DNA of 64,000 nt from Gymnogyps californianus (taxonomy: Eukaryota; Chordata; Aves; Accipitriformes; Cathartidae), in contig NC_059478.1 of assembly GCF_018139145.2 (NCBI RefSeq), forward strand, positions 21,731,001 through 21,795,000, read 5' to 3'. The notes under the pieces were generated by a model. That model saw nothing but the letters and a program-made list of their open reading frames with translations, had not been told where the DNA came from and did no database searches. A program made the position numbers and the translations under genes. Shown here in pieces: positions 22,651 to 35,945 of this stretch. Every line of letters starts with the position of its first letter. The stretch's first letter is position 1.

Positions 22651-23849
22651 TTCCCAGTCTGATACAAAGCCACTGAGTGAATGAAAAGCTGAACTGTAGT
22701 CTCCAGTGCAAAAGTGGAGATAGTTTGTCCAGCATAAGGAGGGGCATCGCAGTGCATTTTTGTTTGCAAAGACTTGTGTATAGACATGTCTTTAAGCCAC
22801 GGGTCAGCTTGACTCAGAATTCTTGCAAAACAGGAAAAAAAGAAAAAAGGCTTTTGAACACTACTACTGTGCTGGTTCTAATTTCTCTGTCTTTTCTTGT
22901 TCTAAGCATACCATCCAGATAAGGAAAATAAACCACACTGGGCTACAGATTAAGTCAAATATCAAAATCATTGCATGCTGACCGTGAAAACTCACTCATG
23001 CTGAACATTTGTGGGTTATCAGGATCAAAGAGCACTTCAATATTTATCAAAAAGCATAGCCCACCATGGTTTAGTCTTCATTAACCTGGTGTGTATTTGA
23101 AGAGCTCAATAGAGCTAATGCAGTCCAAGCTAAAGCTGACATTTTTTGACTTAGGAAAACATTTATCCTCTTGAAGAGATATGTATCAGTTTGTAAATGT
23201 TGTGAAAGGGCAGAATAACATAAGGCTCACAGATGCTATTGGGTTTTCTGAATGCAATAAGCTTTACGGAACTGAATTATGCTTTGTACATAGAATCAAG
23301 AATGAACTTGTCATTTCTGTAATACCAGTAAAGCTTATTTCACGTATAATGGGACATCCCGCTGTGCATAGATGATACAATTTTTCTAGTTGGATTTAAA
23401 AATATTAAAATGAAAAAGAGGCTAAATTAGGCTGTGAAAGCTTGGGTATGTGTGATACGAAGGGTGTGCAACCAGCTGTAGGGAGTTTTGGAAATACATG
23501 GCATTACTCCCCGTGCTACTTTTGGCTGATTGGGTTTCATGTCTGAACAAGACCTCGAGGAGTTTAGCTCATATAAAAGACTCTCCTCCTTATATAGAAA
23601 GGAATATGCATTGTAATGGGTGTTAGTTTTGATTCCCTGGCACTGCCTTTAGCCTTTTCAGTCTGTTCTTACTGTGCAACTAATGCTCATATCCATGATG
23701 TTCAGCTAGAAAAAGATCATTTGAAAACTTGCCATGCTAAAACATTTAAATTTTGCTAATCAAAATTAAAATAAAAGAAAGTATTTATGCATATTGGTGA
23801 CATATGATACACAGGTATGTTGGGGATGGACAGAAACTGAAATGGAGAT

Positions 23850-23935
23850 TATGGCACAGGACCTAGACTCCTGACTCAGCTTTTCTACCAGTTTCTTTTC
23901 ATAACTTGAGCAAGTGGTTTAGTTTCTCGAGGCCT
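23850..23935 (-). mobile_element. Probable MIR/CORE-SINE relic
   Basis: The plus strand has 'GACCTAGACTCCTGACTCAGC' spaced before 'AACTTGAGCAAGTGGTTTAG' and 'TTTCTCGAGGCCTC'. It resembles the MIR reverse-complement core 'GACCTTGGGCAAGTCACTTAACTTCTCTGTGCCTC'. Divergence is high, so the call is tentative. Confidence 0.4.
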
Positions 23936-26884
23936 CGACAAGGTGTTGTGAATCTTTTTCTTTTTTATCTGTATGAAATAGCAGGAAGTGAAGCAAAGGG
24001 GAGTAGGTATGTGTGACTGAGAGGATCATGAGTGTCAGAACGGATAAAGAAAAATTGGGAGTTTGATGCTTAAAGAAAAATAGAAGCCACATGCCAGTCA
24101 ACAACTGCTTGTTGGCTGGAGTTCAAGCCAGAGAAGTGTTTCAGGCAAAGGGAGTTATGCACTGTTTACTGCTGATTTGCTCCGTATTCCTTTCTGAATA
24201 TCTGAAAATTTTCTTCTCACGTATGAAGTCTTAATGGCATAAGAAAGCTGGTGAGAACTGTGTACACCCATACCAGTGAAAGATGCATGTCTTTCTAGAG
24301 TATCTTTAGAGTTAAACTGAACCATAGTAGGATGCAGAACTGGTAATCGATTCCTTCACTAGCTCCTCACCGGCTGTTGAATCTCATAATTGTTGCATTC
24401 TTGTGCTACTTCTTCAACTGGGGTAATAAGGAAATAAAGTACAATATTTGGAGTGCACAGTGATCACAGGTGGGAAGTGAAGCATTACTGTTTACCATTT
24501 AAGCATACTTCATATTTAACACGATTTAACACTGGTTTTCTGCATTTCATTTCCTTGCGGCTGAGGTTCTACTCTCAAATCCTAACAGGAGACAGTTTAA
24601 TCAGACACAGCCAGTAATCTGCAGCCTGGGCGGATTTCCACATTTTGACTAAAGCCATATTCTGAGGAGCTGCATGACACTCTCATCCCATAGCGCTTGC
24701 ATAGCCTCTGTCTGCACTAACAAGTTGGCAGCATATACGAGTTGCACCAGACCACTTCATGTCACAGCAATCAGTCAGGTGCTGGGGTAATAAGGCAAAG
24801 TAACAGCTCCTCATCCACAGGCTTCCTGCTGTAAAGTTGTTCGTTAGCAGGGAGCGGGCTGGGCCACATGGAAGATGGGAAAGCTCCATAATTCCATGTA
24901 TCATTGAGGAACATGTCAGAGCGCTGGTTGGAGCGTGATCCAAAAAAAAAAAAAGCTGGGCATTTTGCACCACCTGCAATAGAAGCCTGTCAAGGGAAGA
25001 AGAGTGAATATCTGGATCTGCCTGCATTTAAATGCAAATTAGAAGGAAAATACCAGCTGCAATGGGAACAGAACAGTGGCCTCTAAAGGTTCAGTGGTTC
25101 AGTTTGAATACCTCTCTTGTAACATCAGTGAGTTACTTGTCAAAGGACCTGTGCACCTGTAGTTCTTATTGTTCTCTACTGTTTGAATTGTTTATTCCAA
25201 AAATTATTTTACAGTTAGATGTAAATTGGGTCTTTGTACAGAGCTAAAAAGGAAAAGGAAAAATGTAACAAAAATTATGTTGGGAGAGAAAGAAAGAGAG
25301 TGTTACTGGAAATTTGTAGACCCTTGTTTTTTTCTGGTTTTGAAATAGGGTTCAGCTGGGTTTTCCCTACCAAATTAGTTTCTCCATTGCCACAAAAGGG
25401 ACTGGAAATCTAAGCAGCTTCCTGAGTTAATCAAGTAGAGGAGAAAGCACAACCAGAGTCTTATCTGAGTTTTCCCTCTGGCTTTTCCACCATACCATCC
25501 CTTTACTCCATAAACTTCCAGCAAGTTTAAAGGCTCTCCGGCAGCATAAATATAAGTGGGTTGCCTAAGATAAGGGACACTGCATGAAATGGAGAACATG
25601 AAAGCAAGCACACATCGAAACAGCCATCTGCTCAGCCTTGGAATAGGAACATTGCAGAGCTCATCTGTGCATTAGTGTTGCCATTTAATGCAGTTCCTAA
25701 CAAAAAAAGTTAATAAAATTCATGGCTGTAGCTGACTCACATTATAATGTCCTTCTAGAAAAAGCCTGTACGATTGCTCTGTGAATCTGTGCACGGAATA
25801 ATAATATGTACCATAAAGCAAACTGAAGAGTCTCAGGTTTCTATTGCTGCAGATAGGTGGACTCTGAGTTTGCAAGTCAGTTGGAAAACCCTTCTGGATT
25901 AGCAGCAAGAAACAACCTGTTTTCCTGAAGCATACCACAGCAGAAGTTGTCCCCAAGCCTGGGAGCCATGTGTTCTTAATATTCAACAACTGTGCCAACA
26001 GAGTAAGTATTGAAGAGGAGGTATGGAACAACTGTTATTTACATCACTGGAAAATTGTTAAGAAATGGGATATAAGGTCAATGGAGTCTTAAAACACCTC
26101 ATCAGCATTATCTGTTTCTACTCTCAGTTATTTTGCACATGGTGGTCCACAATGAAACCTTTCAACGTTTACCTAAGAGTTCACTAGCTGTATTACTTAC
26201 CGGTAGAGGTAATGGTAAGCTAAGTTGATGGCACATGGCAAATACCACAGTAAGGATAATTACTTGCAAATAGATGCTGTGAGGCTGTTAAGAGCAAGCA
26301 TTGTATACAAATAGTACAATTTAATAGCTTACCCTACAAATCATTGCAGTCATTTTAAAACTGTCATTCTAGAGAGAAATATTATTTCTATAGTCTGGCT
26401 CTCATTCTAAAGCCTTTAAGGGATGTATTTGCTAAGAGCCACTTCCACTTCATTTAAGTTATTAAATTAGGTTTCTGAAACAAATATTGTCAGTAGTATT
26501 AGTAAGCAGTTCTTGTTTCATTTACTGAAGATGGAGCTGTGAATTCTCTGAAGGAAAAATTAGAGTATTTTAAGGTATGCAAAAATTTGGAGGGCACAAT
26601 CCATTGCCTCAACTATTTTCTTTGCTGCTGTAAAGTGATGTTTTTCCATAGACTTCCAGAGAAGTTTTATACTTTACACAAACAGAGAGATAAGAATCCA
26701 GAAGTCTCTAAGTACACAAAGACTGCAAAACAACAGATTTCACAGTTTACAAAACACATTTAAGACGTACTTTAAGATATTTAGAAAACAAGGTATTTAA
26801 CTGAAAGATATAGTAAGCGTTCAAAATATATGAAAGAGAACTGCAAAATGCTGGAATCTGTCTGATTTGGGGGACTGACAGGCT

Positions 26885-26912
26885 TTGTGTGTGTCTGTGT
26901 GTGCATGCATGC
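26885..26912. repeat. Imperfect (TG)n microsatellite
   Basis: TTGTGTGTGTCTGTGTGTGC followed by ATGCATGC; interrupted TG dinucleotides. Confidence 0.9.
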
Positions 26913-27249
26913 CTATGCTTGTGACGTCTTTGATTCAACTGCCAATGTAACTAACACACTACCGTGGCAGATGGGGGTGGTGCTTATTTTCCAAATCACA
27001 AACTTCTTGTTGTTGAGCCCGGGACTGTCTCAACTGGGTGTTTCTAAACATCTCATGCTAAACTCTTTTATTTGGCATAAATAAGTAAATAATGTGTAAA
27101 AGAGGGGTTCTGACCTCACACTTCCTTCTTAGATCACCTCCAAATATCGAGGATATTGGGCTTGGACAGGAATGGTATGTTGCATTGCCATGCCCAAATC
27201 TTTTTCATGTATTTTCTCCTAAATGGCTCAGGGACCATTAATTGTGAAT

Positions 27250-27340
27250 CAAAGGCTCCTTAGTACTTAAATTGTGTTTGAAAATGAAACTCAGGCTCCT
27301 AAGCTACTTGGAACCTTTGGAAAATGTGATACTTGGAAGG
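27250..27340. repeat. Relic of an amniote inverted-repeat (MITE-like) family
   Basis: The strings AGGCTCCTTAGTACTTAAA, TTTGAAAATGAAACTCAGGC and CTCCTAAGCTACTTGGAACC, then TTTGGAAAATG, resemble a palindromic repeat found widely in reptile genomes. Its units alternate 'GGCTCCTAAGTCACTTAGG' and 'TTTTGAAAAT'. I cannot name the family with certainty. It is non-coding and ancient. Confidence 0.4.
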
Positions 27341-30300
27341 ATTTATGCCCGTTCACAGTACCCCACACATGGAGTCCCAGCACTGCCGCAGTGAGTCACA
27401 GGAATGGAGGTTTATAGAGGCATTCAGTTGCTGGATCTTGGGTTACATGAAACAGGGTTGAGATCACAGTCCAAGTGACACCTGTGGCAAAACTCTCAAC
27501 AATTTTTGGATTTCATTGAAGGATGTGGGATGGAATTACAGGGGAAAATACCAAGCTTTACATATCAGAGACATTCATAGACTGCAGCTAAATTCTTTCT
27601 TAATGTAAAACAAATAAATTAATTTGGCTCAACTAAAATGAACGTTGACAAGTGCGTGTAACACTGGCAGCGGAAGATTTTTTTTTAGTTTAGTATATTA
27701 CTGTTTGCTACAGAAACTGAGGATGTAGGAGATCCAGGTTCCCTTTCTTCTTGTCTCAGGCAAATTTAATCTATATCTGTCATCGATCACTAGCTGCTGG
27801 ACTGGATAACAACTCTTGTTGGCTTCTATTTAAAAGTGCAGGACAAAACACTGTGAAAATACAATAAATGGGATCCACTTTTGAAATTAACATTAATTGA
27901 GAAGTAGAGGATAACAGAAAGAAAACTTAGTGGAGACTTTTACTTACTTGAACTAAATTCTCTATTCCAGAAATTTTTCATTGTTTTGATTTTTACCCTT
28001 CTAGCTAAGAATGGGGAGATAGATGGAAATCTAAAAAGCATTCATGGAACAGAACATGCATAAGTTTGTATTCTGTGAGTACAGCTTAAATGTGACAGGG
28101 CTGAAGAAATTGCTGCAAATCAATATAATACAGAATCTAAACATGCAAATAGATTATTAAACAGATGTGACTACTAATTAATGAGTTAAACTGAAAAAAG
28201 AGACTTGAAGGTTATTCCTGCTTGTAAACAGTCTCCAACATAATTAGCAAATGAAGAACGTTTAATCTTTTCTCTCTGCACTGTGTAGCAGTGCTGACTA
28301 ATCCGCCACTGATGCGTCGTACTTGGCTCTCCGTCTGCTACATACTTAAAGTTTTTGCCACTAACTTCTTGCTTAACAGCCACACAGAAGTTTATACATC
28401 AGTGCAAACAATGTTTAAATGTGCCCAGCTAATCACTGAAGGCATTGTCACAGAACAGAGGAGCGATGCAGACATATCAGATGCTCTGGCAACAGTAGCA
28501 TAATCCAATCATTCATTAACATACATTAAAGCTACAATGCTGCAGGCCTAAGACTTGAGAAAAAGATGGAAATCTGGAAGTTGAAAGGACCAGGGATTGC
28601 GGGGAACTTTCAAAGCATTGTCCTACACAACCCCTGCCTGCCTTAGCCAATGGACAGGGAATTTCATTCACCTCAAAATGGAAGCTTTGAAGAAGCTGAT
28701 TAACACAGAGTTCAGCCTGATGTTACGGGCTAATGAAATGACTAGAACAAGGCTCTGTTTTGAGACTGAAATAATAATGTAGTAGCACCTTTTCACATCA
28801 TCTATTTTGTCTCTTAAAAACAACAGTTATCTTAGAAGTAATTAAAGTGCTTCTCTGATTTTTGAAGACTGCACATTATTCTCAGGCTGTAGTTTTTCCT
28901 TCTGTGTTGACTGCTAGTTGTTGTGGGCTTTCTGAAACACTGAAAAGCAGTTCAGAGTGACTGAAAGGCGAGTCTGTGCTTAAAGAATAGAAATGCCTCT
29001 TCTCACGGTGCCACATGTATCTTGTTTTAGGGATTTTCTCTGTCTAAGATGTGCTATATTTTCAGTCCCACAAGAACTATGGCAGCAAATTTTTGTAGCA
29101 TGTGAAGTGGGTTATACAAAGGGATTTCACTCACTCGTGCAGAGAGTGAAATTGTCTCTGCATCCTTGTGCCATAGGAAGTTTCCATTGTATCTGAAATC
29201 ATCAAATCCTCTTGCAACCATCAACCTATTTGAAACACAAAATTCTAATTTAGAACCAAATGACAGATGAAACATTTGCATTTTGAAGAATAAACTGACT
29301 GTATGGATTTCATAATCTTATTACATTTTATATATTTTATTTAGAAGATGTTTAATCAATTAATTGTGCCAAAATCTACTTTTCATTTTCAAGAAGAATC
29401 CAAGATTCCATTACACATAGCATCTAAATACATCAAAACACCTACATTTAGTCTTTCAGATACAAAGATGACTCTTTTGATTAGCCAGAATTGCTGGCAC
29501 TTCTCTATTTGCTGATGTAGCAATATCTGTGTTTTCATCTATTTCTGATTTCAGTCTCCTTTTATTTGCAGCTATTGCCACTCCGATGAACCTGTTACCT
29601 TCAAAAATGCTGTATTTGAAATTATACAGAAAAATCATGTATGCATGCAGTTTATATAAACAGGTTTAATGTCAAGCAGAAGAGTAAAGTTATTAATGGA
29701 CTTTTTAAGAAAGTAGCGACGTTTCTCAATGAAAGTGTATAAATACTTTAACCCCAGTCTGTGCATCTTAATAAAATTTAAAGTGTTAACTGAGTTTTAT
29801 AAAACTTTCATTTTTGGCTACTATACCTGTTTTCATCTTGTAATTGCTCTTGAACTTAGCTGAATAATTTGAAGCCTCTCTCTAACTGTATACTGTCTTT
29901 TTGCCTTCCCGTTGCTCATCTTATTGGACCTTATGAATATTTGAACAGTGTCCCTCAGGTTGCACTCAATCAAGTGTTTATCATGTTATTAATTTAATAC
30001 TTTTCAATCTAGCATATATGCTTCAAGAGATTTCTTCAACTCTTTTCATAACCATAAAGTGAAAAAAAAATATTAAAAAGAAAAGAACCTTTCTGGATGC
30101 AGAGCTCAGGTTTCTGTGCCTTCTAGTTGGGAATCACAACTTCACTCTGTGCTTGACCTAGAAGGAGTACTCGATAGTACAGAAAGCCTATATTTGCCTT
30201 TCCCAGCGGTACATGAGAGCTTCCTTCCCTCTTGTTACAGAATGCTCTATATAACATTTGACCGCAGTAACTGGTTTGACAGACTCAGCTTTTATGATCA

Positions 30301-33300
30301 TTGGCATTCAGTTATTGTTAAAGAGGAAGCTTAGCTTGACTCCAAAGCAGAGTGGCCTAGAGCCTGACTTTGGATGTGCCTTATAGAGAAGACAGAGATT
30401 TCAAGAAGAAATCTCCCGGCAGTGTGCTTGGGCAGCATTTCAGTTTTGGTGGCGGGAAAAAGAACTGCAGATAATAAAGTTAGTTATTTCTGGATGACTC
30501 TCAGTCTAATGGTTCCTTATATGTTTGTCATCTAAATACTGATCTAACCTGACTCTGCACAGGATATCGTTTGAAAATTGCACCAGATGCAAAATCATAT
30601 GTACTTAGGAAGTGAAAAAATGCAGTGTACTTAAGTGTCTAGTGTGAGACAAAATCTGCAAAACAACACTTAGTCATGGGATTTATTAATGATTATTCCA
30701 AGCATGTGTTAGCTACAGAAACAACATTATGAACTACTCAGTACAAAATGAATAAACTATCTAAAGGAAAATGTAATTATATGAATGATTAATAATGATA
30801 ATAGCTTTAGCATAGATATCTCCTTTTCCCTGTCTTTTTGCCTTACAAAGACATATTGTTTCATAGCTCCCAACAGCTTGAGGCTGACCAGCTGCATGTA
30901 CATAACTTTTAAGCAGTTAAACATTTAAACTGCCCTGTCATTTCTTCTAGATTCTCAGCTGCCTGGGATTCCCATTTTCAGATATTAGCCCATAATCTTG
31001 ATCTTGAATCTCTCTAATAGTGAGGCAGTCCTCAAACCTTTTTCCCCAAAGATGTAGGATACATTTTTTCCCCCAGGCTTATAATTTTCCTGAAGCAAGA
31101 CATCACTATTTCAACAGGAAGGCAATAAAACATTTCAGAACACTAGAAACGGCAGTCTCCCCCGTAGTAGATTCCTATTTATTTTTAACAGAATCAATAG
31201 TTGTTTGCAAGTAATTGCACACTGCAGTCGGTAAGTAAGGTGAGATTGAGAGTATGCAGCTGTCTCACGATTCAGGTACAGTAATCTGATGAAGTCTGTG
31301 GATACTTTCTATGAAATCCACAGTGCCAGCTCTTTCAGCAGGTTCATAAGAGTGACCCCTTTCCAGATGGCTCCATGTATCCCTTATGAAATCCATCAAT
31401 ACAGTAAACATCCTTTGTCTAACCTCTGCATTGATTGAAGTTAAATATTACATTTGCTAGTAGAGCTCAATGAAGCTAATCATCACACAAGTGCAGCTCC
31501 ATGTTTCCTATTCAACAGACTTCAAAATACCTGAATATCATCATAATTGGTCTGCAGTTGAGTATATTTCTATCTTCATCTTAGAAGAGGATGAAGTATC
31601 CCCTTTTATACTCAAGTAACTCTCACTCATCATACACAAGTAAATCATGAAAGATTTATACTAGTCAGTTGTTTTCTGTTATGAAGAGGACTTTTGAATT
31701 GTGTATGAATCTCAGCCTAACTCTTCCTCTCCAGCTTCTCCACAATACACAGTTGCTTTGGCACATTCGTGAATTATATGCAAAACACTAATGTTTTTAA
31801 ATTCCCTCCCCGCCCCCCAAATGATGCTACTACCAAAGCTGAGGCATTATCTCTGACTTGAATTTGACCTTAATCAGCATTAGAATCTAAAAGACAGAAA
31901 GGTACAGTACTGTCAGCTTACAAGGCTTTTGCTTTCAGGAGAGCAGTCACGTTATTCATTCTTATTCTAATAAGATGTTCCCTTGAGAAGGGTTGGCGTA
32001 TATGTAACCCTAATTAAAATGCTGTTACTGAAAGGAACTGCCTAAAGATGTACAGCTCTCAGTTATGGCAGAATTTTTATTTATTTTGATTCATAATAAT
32101 AGGAAAAACCTACCTATTGTGTGCTCTTAGAGTTTTATTACTTCAGATGCAATAGATGTATACAGGCTATGCAATGGAATCACTAAAAGGATGTTCATAA
32201 CATAGAAGACAATGTAAACTAAATGACTTATAACACTAGTTTGTACCTTGCATGGAGGTAATCAAAGGGGGTTTATGGGCACCCCTAGGGTGCATATTCT
32301 GTGTTGCATGAAATGATGTAATGTCTTGGAGAATCTGTCAAGAAGGTAAATGTTAAAAGCAAAGCTGTGCTGAGAAAAAGAGCATAGAACAAACTTAAGG
32401 ATTAAACAGGATTCAAAACTTCTGTGAGCTATGGAGCAAGATATCACCGTAGGCCTTCTAGTCTCTATCTTCCTTTTGTGAAAAATGAGTCAAGAACATT
32501 GCAAATATCCTAAGTTCATTTTTATTAGATTTATCTATTTAAACAGAGGAAAATACCTCCAGCAGCAGATCAAATCCTAATGAAAATGGTTCTACTTTGA
32601 AAGAAGCTGTGCAGAGTCCTTTATTCAATGTCATTGGCCTTTTAAAATACATTCCAAATGAAGGGTACAAAACTCAAGTTTTTTGGATAGTCAAATTCAT
32701 ATTCGTGAAGTGAATATTTTATACATTTATCTAGCTAGTCTATAGTATAAACATGCATGCACAGGTACAAGGAATGTGCTTGACACTCTAATTCAGAGAG
32801 TGGCATAGCCACTGACTCCTGGGTGGAGTACAGATGTTTTGCTATCAATGCCAGCTGCTACATGCTTCTAGAGAAAGAAGGATTTTTTTTAATGAGACAC
32901 AACACGTGCTTCAGGTTACTTGACATTGCATAAGATCATTCAGCTAAAACTGCAAGTACCTAATTGAAGATATTTCATGGTGTCCCAAATTTAAAGCAGT
33001 GGCTTATCAGAAGAGAAGAAACATTTAAAAGTTATTCTTGAAGGCAAAAGACAAGCATATAAGGATTAAGCCAAATTTAAAAATAATATTATATCATAAT
33101 AACATTTTTTTAATGAAAGGGTGATGACAAGGTATTGCAGAGAGAACACTTTTCTGGCAAACCCCTTGTATTTCCTTATCTTTGGAATCTGCTTCCTTCC
33201 TTGCTCTGACAGAGGCCAAGTGTTGACTTCTAGGGAGTGTTAAAAAGTCTTTTTTTCTTCTTTTTCAAGGAGAAATAAGATCGTAGCTCAAATTGCAGGA

Positions 33301-33518
33301 AATGTGTGGTTTCCTTTTCTTTTTTTATTTTTCTTGGTTTTATTAGGTGATTTTAATTATAGTTTATTATATATCAAGTAAGGTTTTTCTATTTACATAT
33401 AAATTCAGGTACTGCAACTTAGGAATGGAAGAAAATAAAAGAATTTATCAGCAAAAGGAAGTCTAAAACACAGTCATCAATCCTTTTACATAATGCTAAT
33501 GATGCTTTAAATAAAAAA
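27341..33518. other. Non-coding sequence, no gene seen
   Basis: Unique AT-rich sequence. A weak MIR-like string lies at 27,735-27,790 (GGAGATCCAGGTTCCC then CAGGCAAATTTAATCTAT), and another possible SINE tail near 32,795-32,830 (GAGTGGCATAGCC then GACTCCTGGGT). Neither is strong enough for its own entry. No exon or RNA was recognised. Confidence 0.65.
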
Positions 33519-33536
33519 CCACCACCACCACCACCA
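33519..33536. repeat. (CAC)n / (ACC)n microsatellite
   Basis: About six perfect ACC units between A-rich flanks. On the minus strand this reads as GGT repeats and encodes a glycine run in an artefact frame. Confidence 0.95.
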
Positions 33537-35799
33537 AAACACAAAGGCTTTATATTAGCAAAGAAATAAATTTGTGTAGTACTGTGCCAGCAACATATCT
33601 GCAGCATCATTCTTGGTGAAGAACTATTCAAGTCTAGACATAATAAACCACTCTATCTCTTCTGGATAACGATTTTCCCGCATAAAAATCCTCTTTCATG
33701 TTTCAACCACAAGCAATCAAGTGCCAGTTTAATACCATGGTATCTATCATCACGTCATCATAGTTATTTGCTCTAGTGTCAGCTGTTTCACCAGCAGTTC
33801 AAACCCACAGCCTTTCACTTGCTGAGTCTGCTGATACTTGGAGTGAGGCTAGTCCCGATGCCGTTCAAAGACAACAGAAGTGCATAGGAGTTCCAGAAAA
33901 GAAAAAAAAAGTGTAACTTGTCCTGGCACTAATAAAGCTACTAACAAAAGCTATACCAAACTTCTCTGTAAATAAAAGTTTACTTACTTTCACTTTGAGC
34001 AAACTTGAGAATATAATGGGTGGGAAGAAGATGGGAAAACTGTAGTAGCTGCAGTGCTGCACTACTCCACTTGCTAAACTGGCAACAGAACTTAATTAGA
34101 ATTCTGCATAACAGCACATCTATTTCACGCCCGTATTACGACGAAAGTGTTACTGCTCTGTGCTTTTCTGACATCCAACAAATACCATAGTTGTATTAGA
34201 AAGATGAACATGAATATTCAAATAATGAACAATAATGAAAACTTAACAGCAATGTAACTAACAAGAAAAGTTAGCCAAACAGCAGGGGAGAAAGGAAAAA
34301 GTTTTAATTCAGCACTTTCAGAACTTCAGAAACTTTTTTGAAGTGAAAATGTTTTTAACCAGTTACTCTGAATGGTATAATCAGTTTTCATATTCTCATG
34401 AAATTTTGAAATTTAACTGCAACTCCATGATTATATAACAAAACCTAAATTAATCAAAGGTAAGCTTTCCAATTGGTTTCACTGAAAGTCCATTACTATT
34501 TGATAGACTTTCAAGTACTTAGGTGCCCTAAAGGTACCCAGCTTGCAGAACATAAATTGTTCACTGAACAAGCCATATTCCTTTGTAAGCCTCAGATTTG
34601 GATGACCGTAGTGTATTTATACACTTGGAAGTACGAAAAAGGAAATGTTTTGTGCAAACATTCTAATGATTCCAGTTCCAATGGTCAGGTTTAAACTATA
34701 AGTATTTGTGTACATATTTGTACCAGGTTTCGAAGAAAACAGTATCTCTTTCAATGTTTATATACTGGGAAATGTATTTCAGACTAGCCATGTTTCAAAG
34801 CAATACATTATTAAAAACTTACTAATTTTGGTTGTATAGCTCTTTTAGTATTTACAATACAATGGCTTTTCTCCATTCCACTTTAATATATAGTAATGAA
34901 ATAACAAGGATAAGAACAAAATCATTTTAGGTAACAGTATTCATTTGTTGATTTAGAGCTATTCTCTTCAGTAAAAATACTGCAACCTCAAAGAACTAGA
35001 GTATGTCAAAAGCAAAGCTATATGTCAAAGGCACTCACATTTAAAGCTATATTCAGTCACAGGGCTTTTTGCTTATAAAATAGATTTTTAGGCATGTTGA
35101 ACAGCTATGGTGTGGACAAGTAACAGAGGCATGACCATCATATTTCTTTCTTATTTAGATTTTCCAAGTCAAACACATGACTTGTCTGTATTTAAGCAAA
35201 AAAACCTCTGTGATCAGAAAGTTGCAATGAGTTAATTAGATTTAACTTGCGTAATAGCTTAAACATCAGTGCACTCTGACAGTGTTGCTCTTTCACTCAC
35301 TGAATTTCAAAGCAGCAAGTGGAGGTAAATCTAGATCTGTTTATTCCATTTGGCCTAGAGGAGAACCTCCACCAAGCACAGTCAGAAGGGTTGTGTCATG
35401 CAACGGCAGAGCCTTAAGCCTATCGCACAGAGTGCAATGGCGCAGTGGAAGGCTGGTCAGTTCATTAACAGTATTTGAGACCAAAGGCATGCACCAGAGG
35501 AGGAGAATATCCCAGAGAGGGCAGAGATGTATATGTTATAGCTCAGGTTACAACTTTCTTTCAATTTCTGACACAACCTCCATCCCAGCCTTCAATCTCT
35601 AATTCTTCCCACCATACTAAAATTACATTTCTGAAGATCAGGATCCAAAAGCTGTTATATAGGTGCATATGAAACATATAGATTAATGTGCCATATAATA
35701 GTGGACAGAAAAAAGAACTCCCTAATCACCTGGGTTGAATGAATGAACGAAGACATATTTGCCTGCCATCTGTTAATGTAAATGGTGCAGCTAATTTAA
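33537..35799. other. Non-coding sequence, no gene seen
   Basis: Unique sequence. A somewhat CpG-containing stretch at about 35,395-35,460 lies within a 107-codon frame that has no recognisable domain. Nothing else stands out. Confidence 0.65.
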
Positions 35800-35945
35800 C
35801 AGTATTAGACCTGAATCATCATGCTATTATTCCAGTTTTACATCACTGTGAAACTGGAAGTGAATCATTAATATCAATGAAATTATACCGGTGTCAGCCA
35901 TGGAGTAATCTGCAGAGGGGATCAGGTTCATTAATTTTAATAATT
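35800..35945. repeat. Relic of an amniote palindromic repeat with intact hairpin
   Basis: TTCCAGTTT at 35,830-35,838 and AAACTGGAA at 35,851-35,859 form a perfect 9-bp inverted repeat with a 12-bp loop. They are followed by AATATCAATGAAATTATACC and GGTGTCAGCC. The layout resembles a reptile-wide family with 'TTTACACCGGTGTAAA' and 'AAGTCAATGGAGTTACACC' blocks. The family name is not known to me. It is probably an old non-autonomous DNA transposon copy. Confidence 0.45.

Larger units (their letters stand above)
22651..27249. other. Non-coding sequence, no gene seen
   Basis: Mostly unique sequence, with a weak MIR relic near 23,850-23,935, a 13-A run near 24,942 and the TG microsatellite at 26,885. 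Frames of up to 115 codons on the minus strand (24,683-25,027; 25,720-26,031) encode nothing recognisable. Confidence 0.65.
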
